A stretch of DNA of 40,976 nucleotides from an uncultured Clostridia bacterium (GCA_947628425.1 CANQZV010000004.1:1-40976); one strand, 5' to 3'; positions 7,799 through 17,153 are shown, counted from the first letter of the stretch. Translations and numbers: made by a program. The notes: generated from the letters alone by a model not told the origin.

Positions 7799-10700
7799 TT
7801 ATTTTTTTGGCTTAGGATTTTCTTTTTGTGTTCTATTGGCTCTTTTCGTTGTTGTTTTAGGTTTTTGCGCTGTTGTTCCTCTTTGTGCTGTTTCAGGTTT
7901 TTGCATAGCTGTTCTTCTTTGCACTGTTTCAGGTTTTTGCATAGCTGTTCTTCTTTGCACTGTTTCAGGTTTTTGCATAGCTGTTCTTCTTTGCACTGTT
8001 TCAGGTTTTTGTACAGCTGTTCTTCTTTGCGTTGTTGTTTCAGGTATTGAAGTAGATGTTTTATTAATATTACTGTTGTATAGTATAGATAAATCTTGTA
8101 CATTTTTTATTTCATTTTCTATAGCTATTTCTGAAAATCCTTCTTGTTTTAAGCTATCTTTTAAATTTTTATATTCTTCTTCTTTTTGTTTTTCACTGTA
8201 GTAATTTTGTTTTTTTGCAATATCTCTTGCTACTTCTATACTTTTAGTTGATTTTAAATTAGATTCATCTTCTCTAATTTCAGTTATATCTATATCTGAT
8301 AAATTAAACTCACTTCTTATTTCATTTCTCTTTAACATTTCTACTTTTATTTGTTCATTTGTCGCTTTAGCTCCATTATTAATACGGCTAATTGTTTGTG
8401 CTGCTTGATCTTGTGCTGTTCTATCTTCTAAATATTCTACATTTACTGCATATTTTTCTATTACTCCGTCTATTGTCATTCTACTACCATCTAAACTATT
8501 AGCAACTTGAGCAATTTGTGCATCAGTATATCCTGCTCTTTGTAGTCTAAGAGTAATGTTATTTACTCTTTCCATCTGTTCTTTTGTAGCATTTTCATTA
8601 TTAATTCCCATTAAATCTGGTACTTTTTGTTCTATAGGTATAGGTATATCTATTGTTTTATTTTCTGGTGGTAATGCAGGCATTTCTACACCTTTCATTT
8701 TTGCAGCACCTGTTAATATTCTTCTTACATTTTCATCAATAACATTTTGGTCATTACATCCTGCATTTTTATATCTTCTTGCTAATTCATCGTATGCATT
8801 TTGCATTGCTTTTGGATCTCTAAAATCTTTTGTACTTATGGTTTGTGACTGTATAGCAGAGAACATAGCTGTATCTAGTGCATCAGCTTCATTTAATCCA
8901 TCTTTTTGAAGATCTTCAGATTGAGCAAGTGTTTTATTATATTGATCTTCATTTACTCCATGTGAATGCATATTATACATATTTTCCATTTCTTTTTCTA
9001 ATTGACTGCCATTTGCTTCTTTACCTTCATGTCTATCTCTATAATTTTGTCTAGCAAGTAATACATTTCTTTTATTTTTCATAAATTCAGATTTATCTTT
9101 TGCTTCTGCATTATTCCAAAATCCATCATGTCCAGCTTTTACATAATTTTCTACTTTACTAACTCCTTTATTTGCTAAATTATTAATGCCTTGTCCTGCC
9201 TTATTTCCTATTGCTGCTCCTGCCATAGCAAATTTACTTCCTTGGCCAAACATTACACCAACTGCTCCTAAAGCTGTTGCACCAGCAATTGTTGTTGCTC
9301 CTTTAATAGTTTTTTTAGTTGCTCCTTTAGCAAATGAATATGCTTTTTTACCGGCTCTTTTAGCAATTTGTTTAATTCCTCCTCCAAACTTGTTGTTGCC
9401 GTATTTATTCATTCTATTTACTGCTCTTCTTGTTTTAATTGCATCTCTCGCCATTCTCCATCTGGTAGGTTTCTTTTGTTTTTGTTGTTCATTTTCGCCT
9501 GAGTTGTTATTATTTTCTGATTCACCTTCATTAGTTTCATCTATATTATCAGTATCCTCGTTATTTCCTAATTGGTCTGTATCTGTTCCTTCATCAGTTC
9601 CTGCTGTATTGTCGGTGCCCTCTCCATTTCCTAATTGGTCTGTATCTGTTCCTTCATCAAGTTCTGATGTATTGTTGGTACCTTCTACGTTATTATCATT
9701 ATCTTCTGCATCCGTTAATTGCGAATTATCAGAGCCTTCTAAATTATCTGTATTTACTCCTTCATCAGTTTCTTGTGTATTTTCAGAATTTTGAGATTCT
9801 GATCCATTATTATTTCCTGGATTTGTATTACTTTCTGTTGAATTTTCTTTTGTTCCTGGTAATTTTAATAATTTAGTATTTGGTGATAATTGTGTATCTT
9901 CTTCATTATTTTTATTACTTCCACTATTATTTGAACCTTTATTTCCACCTGAAAATATACTTCTCATTAATTGTCCAGCAAGTGCCCCACCTGCAAAGGC
10001 TCCTAAAGGTGATCCTAATCTATCTCTAAATCCAAACATCTCTTTAACGAATTTTTCTGCTGGTATCATTACAGCAAAACAAACAAGTGAATACAATACA
10101 TTTGTTTCTGCAAGCTGCATAGCTGAACCAACTAATACAATATAAATTAGTAAATGAAATGGTTGTATAATAACTTGGAATAAAAATTCTGAAAACCATT
10201 TATTATATGCTTGTGCTTTTCCATCTGTTATTTTATCTATTGGGTAAGTAATACACGAAATTGGTCCCAATAGAATTAGAAAAATAATTGTCATTTCCCT
10301 CTTTAAATATTTAATTGCAAATAAAATTGTAAAACCTATAATTCCAGCTAATACAATTACATACGCATATGCATCTCCTATTGTTAAATGTTCTCCATCA
10401 ATATCCATAGAATATGAATCATTAGTTGTTCCTTTTTCATCATAATGTTCTGATAGAATTCCAGATAATCTTTCTGTACAATATTGAATATGCTTTATAC
10501 TATTTCCTCCTCCACCTAATGCTTCTACAATTTTTCCACTTACGTTAAGAATACCTATCATAATAAAATGCATAAACACTAGCAAACATAATGCAACAAT
10601 CCAATCTTTAAACATAGATTTATACTTTGCTTTATCTTGTGCAATTGTAGATGTAATCATACGTATTGCGACATATACAAGAACAGATAGTAAAGCTACA

Positions 10701-11161
10701 ATTGCAAAGTTTCTTAATGCATAGTACCACCCTGAAACAACTTCTCTTAGTTTTATTTTTCCAGTTGATACATCTCCACCTTCAACATAATCGTAATAAT
10801 TATGATCATTGGTTATTTCTTTAAAAATGTTTGCATCAAATATAATAAATTTTCCCTTTATTATGGTTTCAGGTGTTAAATATACTGTCAATTTTTCTGT
10901 TTCTATATCTCCTCCATCTCCGTCAGCATTTTCAACTATACCATCTTCAGTATTTGCTTGATAATCTTCGTTTGCAAAAATATTATTTAAGAATTTTAAT
11001 ACACCTTTTTCTAATTCATAGAAAATAAATGCAGGTGCTGCCACGATATCATCAAGCCATAATGCATGTACACTTTTTGGAAAGCAAAAATTGAATAATA
11101 TCAATAATACTAAGATTAATATGAATTTTTTAAATTTTTTTGTATTTTTTAATACATTCAT
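7799..11161 (-). CDS. VirB6/TrbL-like polytopic channel protein with repetitive tail
   Basis: An inner-membrane protein of the type IV secretion-like apparatus, 1120 residues. It has a signal peptide (1-34, ending VHA-LW), an extracytoplasmic segment, and about six membrane helices between residues 145 and 370 (for example FAIVALLSVLVYVAIRMI and CLLVFMHFIMIGILNVSG). A long acidic Asn/Asp/Thr-rich linker follows, containing a 21-residue repeat (TDTDQLGN...). Then come a Lys/Gly/Ala-rich region and a largely helical soluble C-terminal part. The tail ends in a 12-residue tandem repeat (RRTAMQKPETVQ) and a KR-rich end. The topology and position directly downstream of VirB4 match Tn916 Orf15/VirB6-type proteins; the large hydrophilic extension also occurs in that family. 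The start follows GAGGGG. Confidence 0.85.
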   Translation of the reverse strand: MNVLKNTKKFKKFILILVLLILFNFCFPKSVHALWLDDIVAAPAFIFYELEKGVLKFLNNIFANEDYQANTEDGIVENADGDGGDIETEKLTVYLTPETIIKGKFIIFDANIFKEITNDHNYYDYVEGGDVSTGKIKLREVVSGWYYALRNFAIVALLSVLVYVAIRMITSTIAQDKAKYKSMFKDWIVALCLLVFMHFIMIGILNVSGKIVEALGGGGNSIKHIQYCTERLSGILSEHYDEKGTTNDSYSMDIDGEHLTIGDAYAYVIVLAGIIGFTILFAIKYLKREMTIIFLILLGPISCITYPIDKITDGKAQAYNKWFSEFLFQVIIQPFHLLIYIVLVGSAMQLAETNVLYSLVCFAVMIPAEKFVKEMFGFRDRLGSPLGAFAGGALAGQLMRSIFSGGNKGSNNSGSNKNNEEDTQLSPNTKLLKLPGTKENSTESNTNPGNNNGSESQNSENTQETDEGVNTDNLEGSDNSQLTDAEDNDNNVEGTNNTSELDEGTDTDQLGNGEGTDNTAGTDEGTDTDQLGNNEDTDNIDETNEGESENNNNSGENEQQKQKKPTRWRMARDAIKTRRAVNRMNKYGNNKFGGGIKQIAKRAGKKAYSFAKGATKKTIKGATTIAGATALGAVGVMFGQGSKFAMAGAAIGNKAGQGINNLANKGVSKVENYVKAGHDGFWNNAEAKDKSEFMKNKRNVLLARQNYRDRHEGKEANGSQLEKEMENMYNMHSHGVNEDQYNKTLAQSEDLQKDGLNEADALDTAMFSAIQSQTISTKDFRDPKAMQNAYDELARRYKNAGCNDQNVIDENVRRILTGAAKMKGVEMPALPPENKTIDIPIPIEQKVPDLMGINNENATKEQMERVNNITLRLQRAGYTDAQIAQVANSLDGSRMTIDGVIEKYAVNVEYLEDRTAQDQAAQTISRINNGAKATNEQIKVEMLKRNEIRSEFNLSDIDITEIREDESNLKSTKSIEVARDIAKKQNYYSEKQKEEEYKNLKDSLKQEGFSEIAIENEIKNVQDLSILYNSNINKTSTSIPETTTQRRTAVQKPETVQRRTAMQKPETVQRRTAMQKPETVQRRTAMQKPETAQRGTTAQKPKTTTKRANRTQKENPKPKK
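7891..8034 (-). repeat. 36-bp tandem repeats in the virB6-like gene
   Basis: Four nearly identical 36-bp units begin at 7891, 7927, 7963 and 7999, with degenerate copies on both sides. They encode the RRTAMQKPETVQ repeat. Near identity at DNA level suggests recent slippage and a variable copy number. Confidence 0.9.
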
Positions 11162-11178
11162 TATTAAGGTTCCCCTCT

Positions 11179-13134
11179 CTATCTATTTGCTAATTTATTT
11201 AAGTTTGTTTCCATAAATTCAAATTCCTTTTTAGTTGGAGTAATCTTTAGTATTGCTGTATCATTTCCTACTTTTAGAAGTCCTTCTCCTTTTTGAGCTG
11301 TAATTAAATAATTTGCTTCTCCTTCTGATAATTTAAATACTTCTTTTAAGTATTGTATTTCTGATTTGTCTTGTGCTAAAAATAGCTTTGTATCTGAAGA
11401 TGTAAGTACAGCTTGAGCCTCTGGTTTTTCATAAAAGTCTTGAAATCTTTGAGAAATAATAGCTAGTGATACATTTCTTTTTCTTGCACGACGTGCCATT
11501 TTATTTAGAAAATCTACTGCTTCTGGGTATGGTAAAAGCATCCATGCCTCGTCTACAAGTACTCTTTTTTGTTTTGCTTTTCTTCTATCTTCACTATTCT
11601 TTTTAACAAATTTTTCCCATATCCATGAAAGCAAAATTTGTTGTGCTAATGGTCTAGCAAATCTTTCCTCTAGGCTTGAGATATCTAGATTAATAAATGG
11701 TGCCCCATCTAACAAGTCAAATGTTGATTGACCATCAAAATATGCCATTTGCCCATTATATTCTCTTATGTATTGTTTCATTACCTTTAATAAATAGCTA
11801 TAATGAGATTTATAATCTTCATTTTCATTTTCTTGTGCCTTTTTTTGTATTCTTTTGTACCAAGAACCAATTGTAGGCATTTCCTTTTTTTCTTTTTCTA
11901 TTTGACCTTCATTAATTTGTGTTAAGTCACTTTTATATAAACTATTAATATTACTGTTAATTCCTTTTGCTTCATACTCTTCTGCAACTGCTTCTGCTAT
12001 AATTTGTTTTGTTACTTCATTTACTTCTTTACTTCTTGTACTACCTTTTGCCATTGTTAGTAATGCTTGTGTAACATCTTCTATTTTATTTTCTACACTT
12101 AACATTGGTCTTTCTCTTCCAGTTATTTCATCTTTTACTAATTCTGGCTCTAAATCAAATACATTAATAACTGTTTTTGAAGTTGGACTAATAACTACAT
12201 TAATTCCACCTAAGCTCTCTGCAACTATTGTGTATTCGCCTTCAGCATCTAGTGCTAAACTTTCTATTCCCATTAAAACACTTGAACGAGATATTAAAGT
12301 TTTCATTGTAACAGATTTACCAGCACCAGATTTAGCAAATATAACCATATTGTAATTAGTTAATGATGAATGAAAGTTATCAAATAAAATTGGTGTACCT
12401 GTTTGTTTATTATAACCTATAGGAACTCCAGATGGATGTCCTACTTCTGATGATGTAAATGGAAATACTGTTGCCATTGAGTTTCTATCAAAAGTATGTT
12501 TTTTATTAATTAAGTTTTTATTTAATGGTATATTACTTTTAAATGCCTCTTCTTGCATTGCCCATGCAGACTTTATACCTATTTGAGTTTTAGACATTTC
12601 TGTTGAAAGTAATTTTGTATATTTATCTAAATCTTGAAGATTGTATGCAAACATTGTAGCAATAATAGAAGCTTCAAACATTTTATTAAAACCTGCTGCA
12701 ATTTCATCTCTTAATTGTTCTGTTTCGTATTTTTTTTGTGCTAAAACTGCTTCTCTATTTATATTTCCTTTATCTGCAGCAACTAATCTTTCTGTTTCAA
12801 GTTCATTAATTGTTCTATTTAATTCTTGTTGAGAACGAGCTTCTTGTATTGGATTAATATAAACAGAAACATTCATATCTCCAAATTCATACATATCTCT
12901 CAATAAAGATGGAAATGTACCCATACGAGGAAGAGTAGATACAAAGAAGCTTCTTGCAAGTCTATTTGTATGAGATATAATTTCTAAATAATTTAAATTA
13001 GATGCATCTATTCCTGATGGTGAGATAATATCTTTTATATTTTTAGTTTGAAATAAACTGCTATATTCTTCATTTTTTTGTTCTTGCATAATTTCTTCTT
13101 GTAATTCTTCTTTTTGCTTTTGTTTTTTTCCCAT
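11179..13134 (-). CDS. VirB4-family conjugation/secretion ATPase
   Basis: The hexameric ATPase that powers type IV secretion and pilus handling at the cytoplasmic face. It shows an N-terminal VirB4 region (about 40-230), a Walker A motif AKSGAGKS near residue 270, a Walker B motif (KRVLVDEAWMLL) near 545, and conserved downstream motifs (RARKRNVSLAIISQRFQDF and a Ser/Gln finger). The start at 13134 (MGKKQKQK) is preferred. The ATG four codons upstream abuts its AAAGGA, whereas this one is about 12 nt away. That gives 651 residues. It lies 79 bases downstream of the VirB4-N-like gene and 17 bases upstream of the VirB6-like gene. It closely resembles Tn916 Orf16-type proteins. Confidence 0.93.
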   Translation of the reverse strand: MGKKQKQKEELQEEIMQEQKNEEYSSLFQTKNIKDIISPSGIDASNLNYLEIISHTNRLARSFFVSTLPRMGTFPSLLRDMYEFGDMNVSVYINPIQEARSQQELNRTINELETERLVAADKGNINREAVLAQKKYETEQLRDEIAAGFNKMFEASIIATMFAYNLQDLDKYTKLLSTEMSKTQIGIKSAWAMQEEAFKSNIPLNKNLINKKHTFDRNSMATVFPFTSSEVGHPSGVPIGYNKQTGTPILFDNFHSSLTNYNMVIFAKSGAGKSVTMKTLISRSSVLMGIESLALDAEGEYTIVAESLGGINVVISPTSKTVINVFDLEPELVKDEITGRERPMLSVENKIEDVTQALLTMAKGSTRSKEVNEVTKQIIAEAVAEEYEAKGINSNINSLYKSDLTQINEGQIEKEKKEMPTIGSWYKRIQKKAQENENEDYKSHYSYLLKVMKQYIREYNGQMAYFDGQSTFDLLDGAPFINLDISSLEERFARPLAQQILLSWIWEKFVKKNSEDRRKAKQKRVLVDEAWMLLPYPEAVDFLNKMARRARKRNVSLAIISQRFQDFYEKPEAQAVLTSSDTKLFLAQDKSEIQYLKEVFKLSEGEANYLITAQKGEGLLKVGNDTAILKITPTKKEFEFMETNLNKLANR

Positions 13135-13213
13135 ACTTAAAACCATTCCTTTCTATAAGCATAAATTTGTAAAATAAATTTAATATTTTATTATATATAA
13201 TTATTTTCAAATA

Positions 13214-14422
13214 TTATGCTCCTTTTTTTGTTCTAGTTTTTTTAGCTTTTGTTTCATTTTTATCTTGTTTTTCAATTTCTTCAATTGATTCTTGAGCAAT
13301 TTCTTTTCCTACATATTCCTCGTTTTCTTTTATCATTCTTTTTGCCATATTTTGAATAATGCTATTAATATTTTTTTCTCTTTCTTCTAGTTCCTTTTTT
13401 CTTCTGCTTTTAATAGTTACTTCTTCTATAGTACTATTTGCTAACTCTAATGCTTTTTCTTTTATAATTTTATCTAACTCTTCCATTTTCTTGTCTATTA
13501 CATCTGGTGCAGTTGTATAAAGCGCATCATAACCTGATTTAATTGCTTTATCTACACCATATATTTCTGATGAATCTCTATTATATGCTACATATAGTAA
13601 ATCTGCTAATTCTGTAGAATCTAATATTCTTCCAGTAACTCCACATACAGAAAGAACTCTTAGCAATGACTGTGCATTAGTATATAATTCTGAAAAAGCC
13701 ATATCTAATAATTCTTCTTTTTCAAATAGATTTTCTGAATTATCAGGCATATAAGATATTGCAATATAATAATTTTTAGTTAATATGTTTTTATTTAAGC
13801 TCATTTGTTCTGTATTATGAATAATATCTTTTGTATAGTCATATAAATTTTTTTGTCTTACATATTCTAATTTTATCATATTGAATTGGTCATTACTTAA
13901 ATTTATATTTTTTTGTGCTTGTTCATATTGAAATTTTACTTTATTATATTTGTTTTCAATATCTTTTAATCTTTTTTTATAATTTTGAAGGCTTTCTTCT
14001 AAGTTGACTTTTCTTGATTGTATGTATAATTGAATTGGTCTAGTTAATGTATTTAAAAATTGTACAAATCCTTGCTCTACAGCAACTTTTTCTATTGAAC
14101 TCATTAAGTCATAATTAATGCCCTGGCATTGAACTACCATTACTAGTTTTTTTCCTTTTTCTTGTACAATCATGTTATCTTTTATTTCATCAAAGTCTAA
14201 AAAATCTTTAACATTTTGAGTAGTATATGCTTTTGTTTGAATAACATTTGAGCTAGTTTCTGGTTGTTGTTGAACCTTAATATTATTTTTTTGTTTTTCT
14301 CCTTTTTCTTTATTTCTTTTATTTATCCAAATAAAAAATAATGCAAATATTAAAGATATTAATATAAGTATAGCTATTACCAATAAGATTGTTAATAAAG
14401 ATGTTAATTGAGTACTACTCAT
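13214..14422 (-). CDS. Membrane-anchored TraC/VirB4 N-terminal-like protein
   Basis: 402 residues: one N-terminal membrane helix (about 8-34), then a cytoplasmic domain starting KDFLDFDEIKDNMIVQEKGK and including NTLTRPIQLYIQSRKVNLEE, a coiled-coil segment (about 140-200), and a charged Lys-rich tail. The DFLDFDEI...G...IQSR pattern matches the TraC-like/VirB4 N-terminal domain that in many Gram-positive and CPR genomes is a separate gene between prgI and virB4. It has no Walker motifs, so it should be a structural partner of the ATPase rather than an ATPase itself. The ATG overlaps the end of the prgI-like gene by 8 bases, which indicates translational coupling. Confidence 0.75.
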   Translation of the reverse strand: MSSTQLTSLLTILLVIAILILISLIFALFFIWINKRNKEKGEKQKNNIKVQQQPETSSNVIQTKAYTTQNVKDFLDFDEIKDNMIVQEKGKKLVMVVQCQGINYDLMSSIEKVAVEQGFVQFLNTLTRPIQLYIQSRKVNLEESLQNYKKRLKDIENKYNKVKFQYEQAQKNINLSNDQFNMIKLEYVRQKNLYDYTKDIIHNTEQMSLNKNILTKNYYIAISYMPDNSENLFEKEELLDMAFSELYTNAQSLLRVLSVCGVTGRILDSTELADLLYVAYNRDSSEIYGVDKAIKSGYDALYTTAPDVIDKKMEELDKIIKEKALELANSTIEEVTIKSRRKKELEEREKNINSIIQNMAKRMIKENEEYVGKEIAQESIEEIEKQDKNETKAKKTRTKKGA

Positions 14423-14763
14423 GTTTTATTTCCTCCTCTTTTGTAATATAAATTCTATTTTTCTTCTTTTTAAACCTAATAAATCTTAAAATAATATCAT
14501 CTATATTTTCTCCGCCAACCAGTCTTGTAACTTTTAGGACTTCTGAATCTGGTATTTTAAATGTACCTATAATAAAACCAATTAGTGCAAGTACTCCCAT
14601 TATAATAATTCCAACCATCGATGCATTAAATACTTTTAGTAACCAGTAAAAAGGCAACCCTATTCCGTGCACCCACTACTGTATAAATAAGTGCCTTTGT
14701 TGAAAATATAAAGAGAATTCTTCCCTCTCCTTTTGTATTTCTAGGTATCATATATGTTCCCAT
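14415..14763 (-). CDS. PrgI/VirB3-like membrane protein, split by a +1 frameshift
   Basis: PrgI-family proteins are small two-helix VirB3-like components placed just before VirB4. From the ATG at 14763 (AAGGGGG, 6-nt spacing) the frame reads MGTYMIPRNTKGEGRILFIF... to GA at codon 32. Codon 33 is CGG (14665-14667). Skipping its C continues GIGLPFYWLLKVF, a second helix, and the family-typical end ENIDDIILRFIRFKKKK, for 115 residues. Unshifted, the frame ends 13 codons later. A separate downstream protein could only begin at a GTG (14672) with no ribosome site and would lack the conserved N-terminal IPRNTKGEGRI. A single-base insertion error is the alternative. Confidence 0.8.
14665..14667 (-). 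other. Putative +1 recoding site GCA-CGG-A
   Basis: An in-frame CGG at codon 33 of the prgI-like gene. Skipping the C gives GGT GCA GGA ATA (G-A-G-I), and the downstream frame then runs to the family's normal end. Confidence 0.55.
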
Positions 14764-14810
14764 TTGGAACCCCCTTATTTTTAATTATAAATACTCTATT
14801 ATATTATAAC

Positions 14811-14839
14811 AAAAAACCTTACAAAATGTAAGGTTTTTT
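14811..14839. terminator. Terminator after the pilin genes
   Basis: AAAAAACCTTACA and TGTAAGGTTTTTT form a perfect 13-bp stem with an AAA loop and run into T's on both strands. It would end the pilin transcript before the prgI-virB4 genes. A TATAAT lies about 10 nt beyond it, with a weak TTACAT 17 nt upstream, so a separate promoter for prgI may overlap the terminator. Confidence 0.8.
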
Positions 14840-14888
14840 TGGAAAATATTATTATTTTTTAATATAATTGTAATATTACTGTAATATT

Positions 14889-15254
14889 TTATTTTCCTGT
14901 AACAGATTGACCAAATCCTATTACAGCTCTTCCAATTGCACTAGCACCGAAAACTAGTACAGCACCAACTAAATATGGTACCATAGATTTTTTGTATTCT
15001 GCTTTTTCTTCTGTACTTCCAAGCATGTATTTTACACCAAGTACAGCAATTATAATTATTGCAGCTACCATACCTACATTAGTAATAATTGTTAAAATTG
15101 TACTTCCTATTTTTTCAATAGTTTGATCTGCTGATCCTGTATTAGCCGATGCATTTATATTATTAACATTAATAGCTGCTAATACATTTGTGCAAATACT
15201 TGCTAACATAACTATTACCATTATTACAGTTAAAGCTTTATATGCTTTTTTCAT
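14889..15254 (-). CDS. VirB2/TrbC-like pilin subunit
   Basis: A 121-residue protein with a signal peptide (cut after about residue 27, VLA-AI) and two hydrophobic helices separated by a short charged loop (GVKYMLGSTEEKAEYKKS), the hallmark of VirB2/TrbC pilins in Gram-positive systems. The pilin domain at 15761 shares the loop and the second helix start (PYLVGAVLVFG) almost exactly. It should be processed and assembled at the membrane as the pilus or channel subunit. It is the last of three pilin-like genes and is followed by a terminator. The start follows AGGAGG. Confidence 0.85.
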   Translation of the reverse strand: MKKAYKALTVIMVIVMLASICTNVLAAINVNNINASANTGSADQTIEKIGSTILTIITNVGMVAAIIIIAVLGVKYMLGSTEEKAEYKKSMVPYLVGAVLVFGASAIGRAVIGFGQSVTGK

Positions 15255-15318
15255 ATATTTTTCCTCCTTTTATAAATTTATGTAAAATATCTTATTTTTA
15301 TAAGATAACATTAATAAC

Positions 15319-15693
15319 TTAAATTGAACTAAGAATTGTAACTATAAGCTTCCATATTCCAAAAGCTCCAAATAATACAAAACAGCTTATTATATATGGA
15401 AATAGTGATTTTTTTACTTCTACCTTTTGGTCAATTCCTGCTGTCATAAATTGAATTCCTAAAATTGCTCCTACAACAATTGCTACTGCAACTCCTACGC
15501 CAAAAAATATATTGAATATAGTATCTGATGTTTGTTTTAAATTTGTAGTATCCATAGTAGTATTTGTATGTTGACGCCCAGTTTCTAACCAACCGTTTGC
15601 TGTTGAGAAAAGATCGGATATAGCAAATATTTTAGAGGATAATAGAAAAATTAATAATATAATTATACATGTAGTTATTACAAGTTTTTTCAT
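15319..15693 (-). CDS. VirB2/TrbC-like pilin paralogue
   Basis: The start is set at 15693 (MKKLVITT) because AGGAGG lies 6 nt before it; an in-frame ATG 21 bases upstream has none. The 124 residues show a signal peptide, a short Thr-rich ectodomain, and two hydrophobic helices joined by the loop AGIDQKVEVKKS, followed by LFPYIISCFVLFGAFG. The layout is that of VirB2-type pilins but the loop is diverged from its two neighbours, so the three subunits are not recent duplicates. Confidence 0.75.
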   Translation of the reverse strand: MKKLVITTCIIILLIFLLSSKIFAISDLFSTANGWLETGRQHTNTTMDTTNLKQTSDTIFNIFFGVGVAVAIVVGAILGIQFMTAGIDQKVEVKKSLFPYIISCFVLFGAFGIWKLIVTILSSI

Positions 15694-15760
15694 ATTATAC
15701 CTCCTATAATTCAACTTATAAATTTATTATACACTATTTTTATTTATTTTTCAAGTTTTT

Positions 15761-17002
15761 TTATAGATTTCCTATTTGATTACCAACTTGCATTAGTATT
15801 TTTATAAAAGCTGTAATTCCAAATACTAATATTGCTCCTACAAAATATGGTATTAAGTCTTTCTTATACTCTGCTTTTTCCTCTACACTTCCTATCATAT
15901 ATTTAAAGCCAAGTACCGCAATCATAACAATTGCTACTACCATAGCAATTGAAGTAATTACACTAAGTATGGTACTTATTATTGACTCTATTTTACTAGC
16001 TTCTGTTCTAGATATATCGTTTGGCTTATATTCATTAATATCATTAAATACATCATTAAATGTAACATTTTCTCTATCTTCACCTGCAATTTCCAGAGAT
16101 AGTTCAAATTTTCTTTTTAAGTCATTTACAATATCTTCTCTTTCTCTTTGCATTACACCAGTCAAATCTTGTGCTTGATTTATTAAGTTTGTATTATTTT
16201 GGAAATAATTTCTTCTATTATCTATTGGATCATCCATTCCATGTAAAGCTCCAGAGGTTGCATCGTCTCTATACACTGTATTTGTTGTTAATGTATTTAA
16301 AATATTTTTTGCGTATTGTATCATTTGTATATATGCCGCCGAAACATTGCCGTTATTAGTAAAAGAATCTAATGTTCTTTTCCATGCTTCATGTGTTGTT
16401 GTACTTTGTGATGCTATATTTTGGCCTTTATTATTAAGAATATCACTTATAATAAAATATGTAATATCACCACTACTTGCACTTTTTGATGGTATGTTTT
16501 TCCAATCATTTTCTATTCGGCTAGTTATAATATCTGATGTTTTTTGTGCATCATCTGCTGCTTTTTTAGCTCCTTCTGGATCATTAACTGTTACTTCAAA
16601 CCAATATTTTTCAGTTTTTGCTTGGCTACCGTAACCACCACTATAATAATAAATCTCAGCCTGAATATATACTGTTCCACCCCTAATTCCTTTTACATCT
16701 ACTTGTTTGTTAACCAGTTCTTTTTTTCCTTCCACCATTGTTGTATCATTTGTCATCTCTACATTGACATATACATCATCAATATCAACAATACTCCATT
16801 TTTTTACGCTTTGCTTATTACTTGGCAAATCCATTCCATAAATTTTATTTGCTGTATTTCCTTTTTCAGTTGTTATATGTATTGTCTCTCCTACATTTAT
16901 TGTTACTTTTCCCTTTACGTCTGCTCCAAATATTATATTTGGTACTAGCACTAGTATAAATAATATGCCTATTGTAAATAATATTTTACTTAATTTATTC
17001 AT
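15761..17002 (-). CDS. Large surface protein with Ig-like ectodomain and C-terminal VirB2-like pilin domain
   Basis: 413 residues. A signal peptide (1-27) precedes a beta-rich domain (about 28-145, starting VKGKVTINVGETIHITTEKG and ending YWFEVTVNDP) that looks like a bacterial Ig-like (Big) fold. A helical region follows (145-330). The C-terminus (335-413) is a complete VirB2/TrbC pilin unit: helix, loop GSVEEKAEYKKD, helix. Its loop and second helix nearly match the 121-residue pilin. A fusion of this type could form a pilus tip or adhesin (inferred). It is the first gene of the three-pilin run, with its own likely promoter at 17036-17063. The ribosome site is AGAGGA. Confidence 0.75.
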   Translation of the reverse strand: MNKLSKILFTIGILFILVLVPNIIFGADVKGKVTINVGETIHITTEKGNTANKIYGMDLPSNKQSVKKWSIVDIDDVYVNVEMTNDTTMVEGKKELVNKQVDVKGIRGGTVYIQAEIYYYSGGYGSQAKTEKYWFEVTVNDPEGAKKAADDAQKTSDIITSRIENDWKNIPSKSASSGDITYFIISDILNNKGQNIASQSTTTHEAWKRTLDSFTNNGNVSAAYIQMIQYAKNILNTLTTNTVYRDDATSGALHGMDDPIDNRRNYFQNNTNLINQAQDLTGVMQREREDIVNDLKRKFELSLEIAGEDRENVTFNDVFNDINEYKPNDISRTEASKIESIISTILSVITSIAMVVAIVMIAVLGFKYMIGSVEEKAEYKKDLIPYFVGAILVFGITAFIKILMQVGNQIGNL

Positions 17003-17035
17003 TTTTTTCCTCTTTCTTTTTTTACCTTTATTTTT

Positions 17036-17063
17036 ATTTTACACTATTTTACCATATTTTCAA
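17036..17063 (-). promoter_or_regulatory. Likely promoter of the pilin genes
   Basis: TTGAAA (17058-17063), a 16-nt spacer and TAAAAT (17036-17041) on the minus strand, about 30 nt before the start codon of the Ig-pilin fusion. Confidence 0.4.
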
Positions 17064-17153
17064 TACTTTGTATAAAAAATATATATTTTTGCAATATCTT
17101 TGTAATAATTATGTAATAAATTAGAAGTATGTTTTAGAGTATAATTTTAAAAT

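Noticed and set aside
7826-8201. Plus-strand open frames over the virB6 tail
   Set aside because: Antisense of the 36-bp coding repeats; low-complexity products without ribosome sites.
4408-17002. Integrative conjugative element
   Set aside because: Secretion parts are present, but I see no relaxase, VirD4, integrase or direct-repeat attachment sites, including at the nearby tRNA genes.
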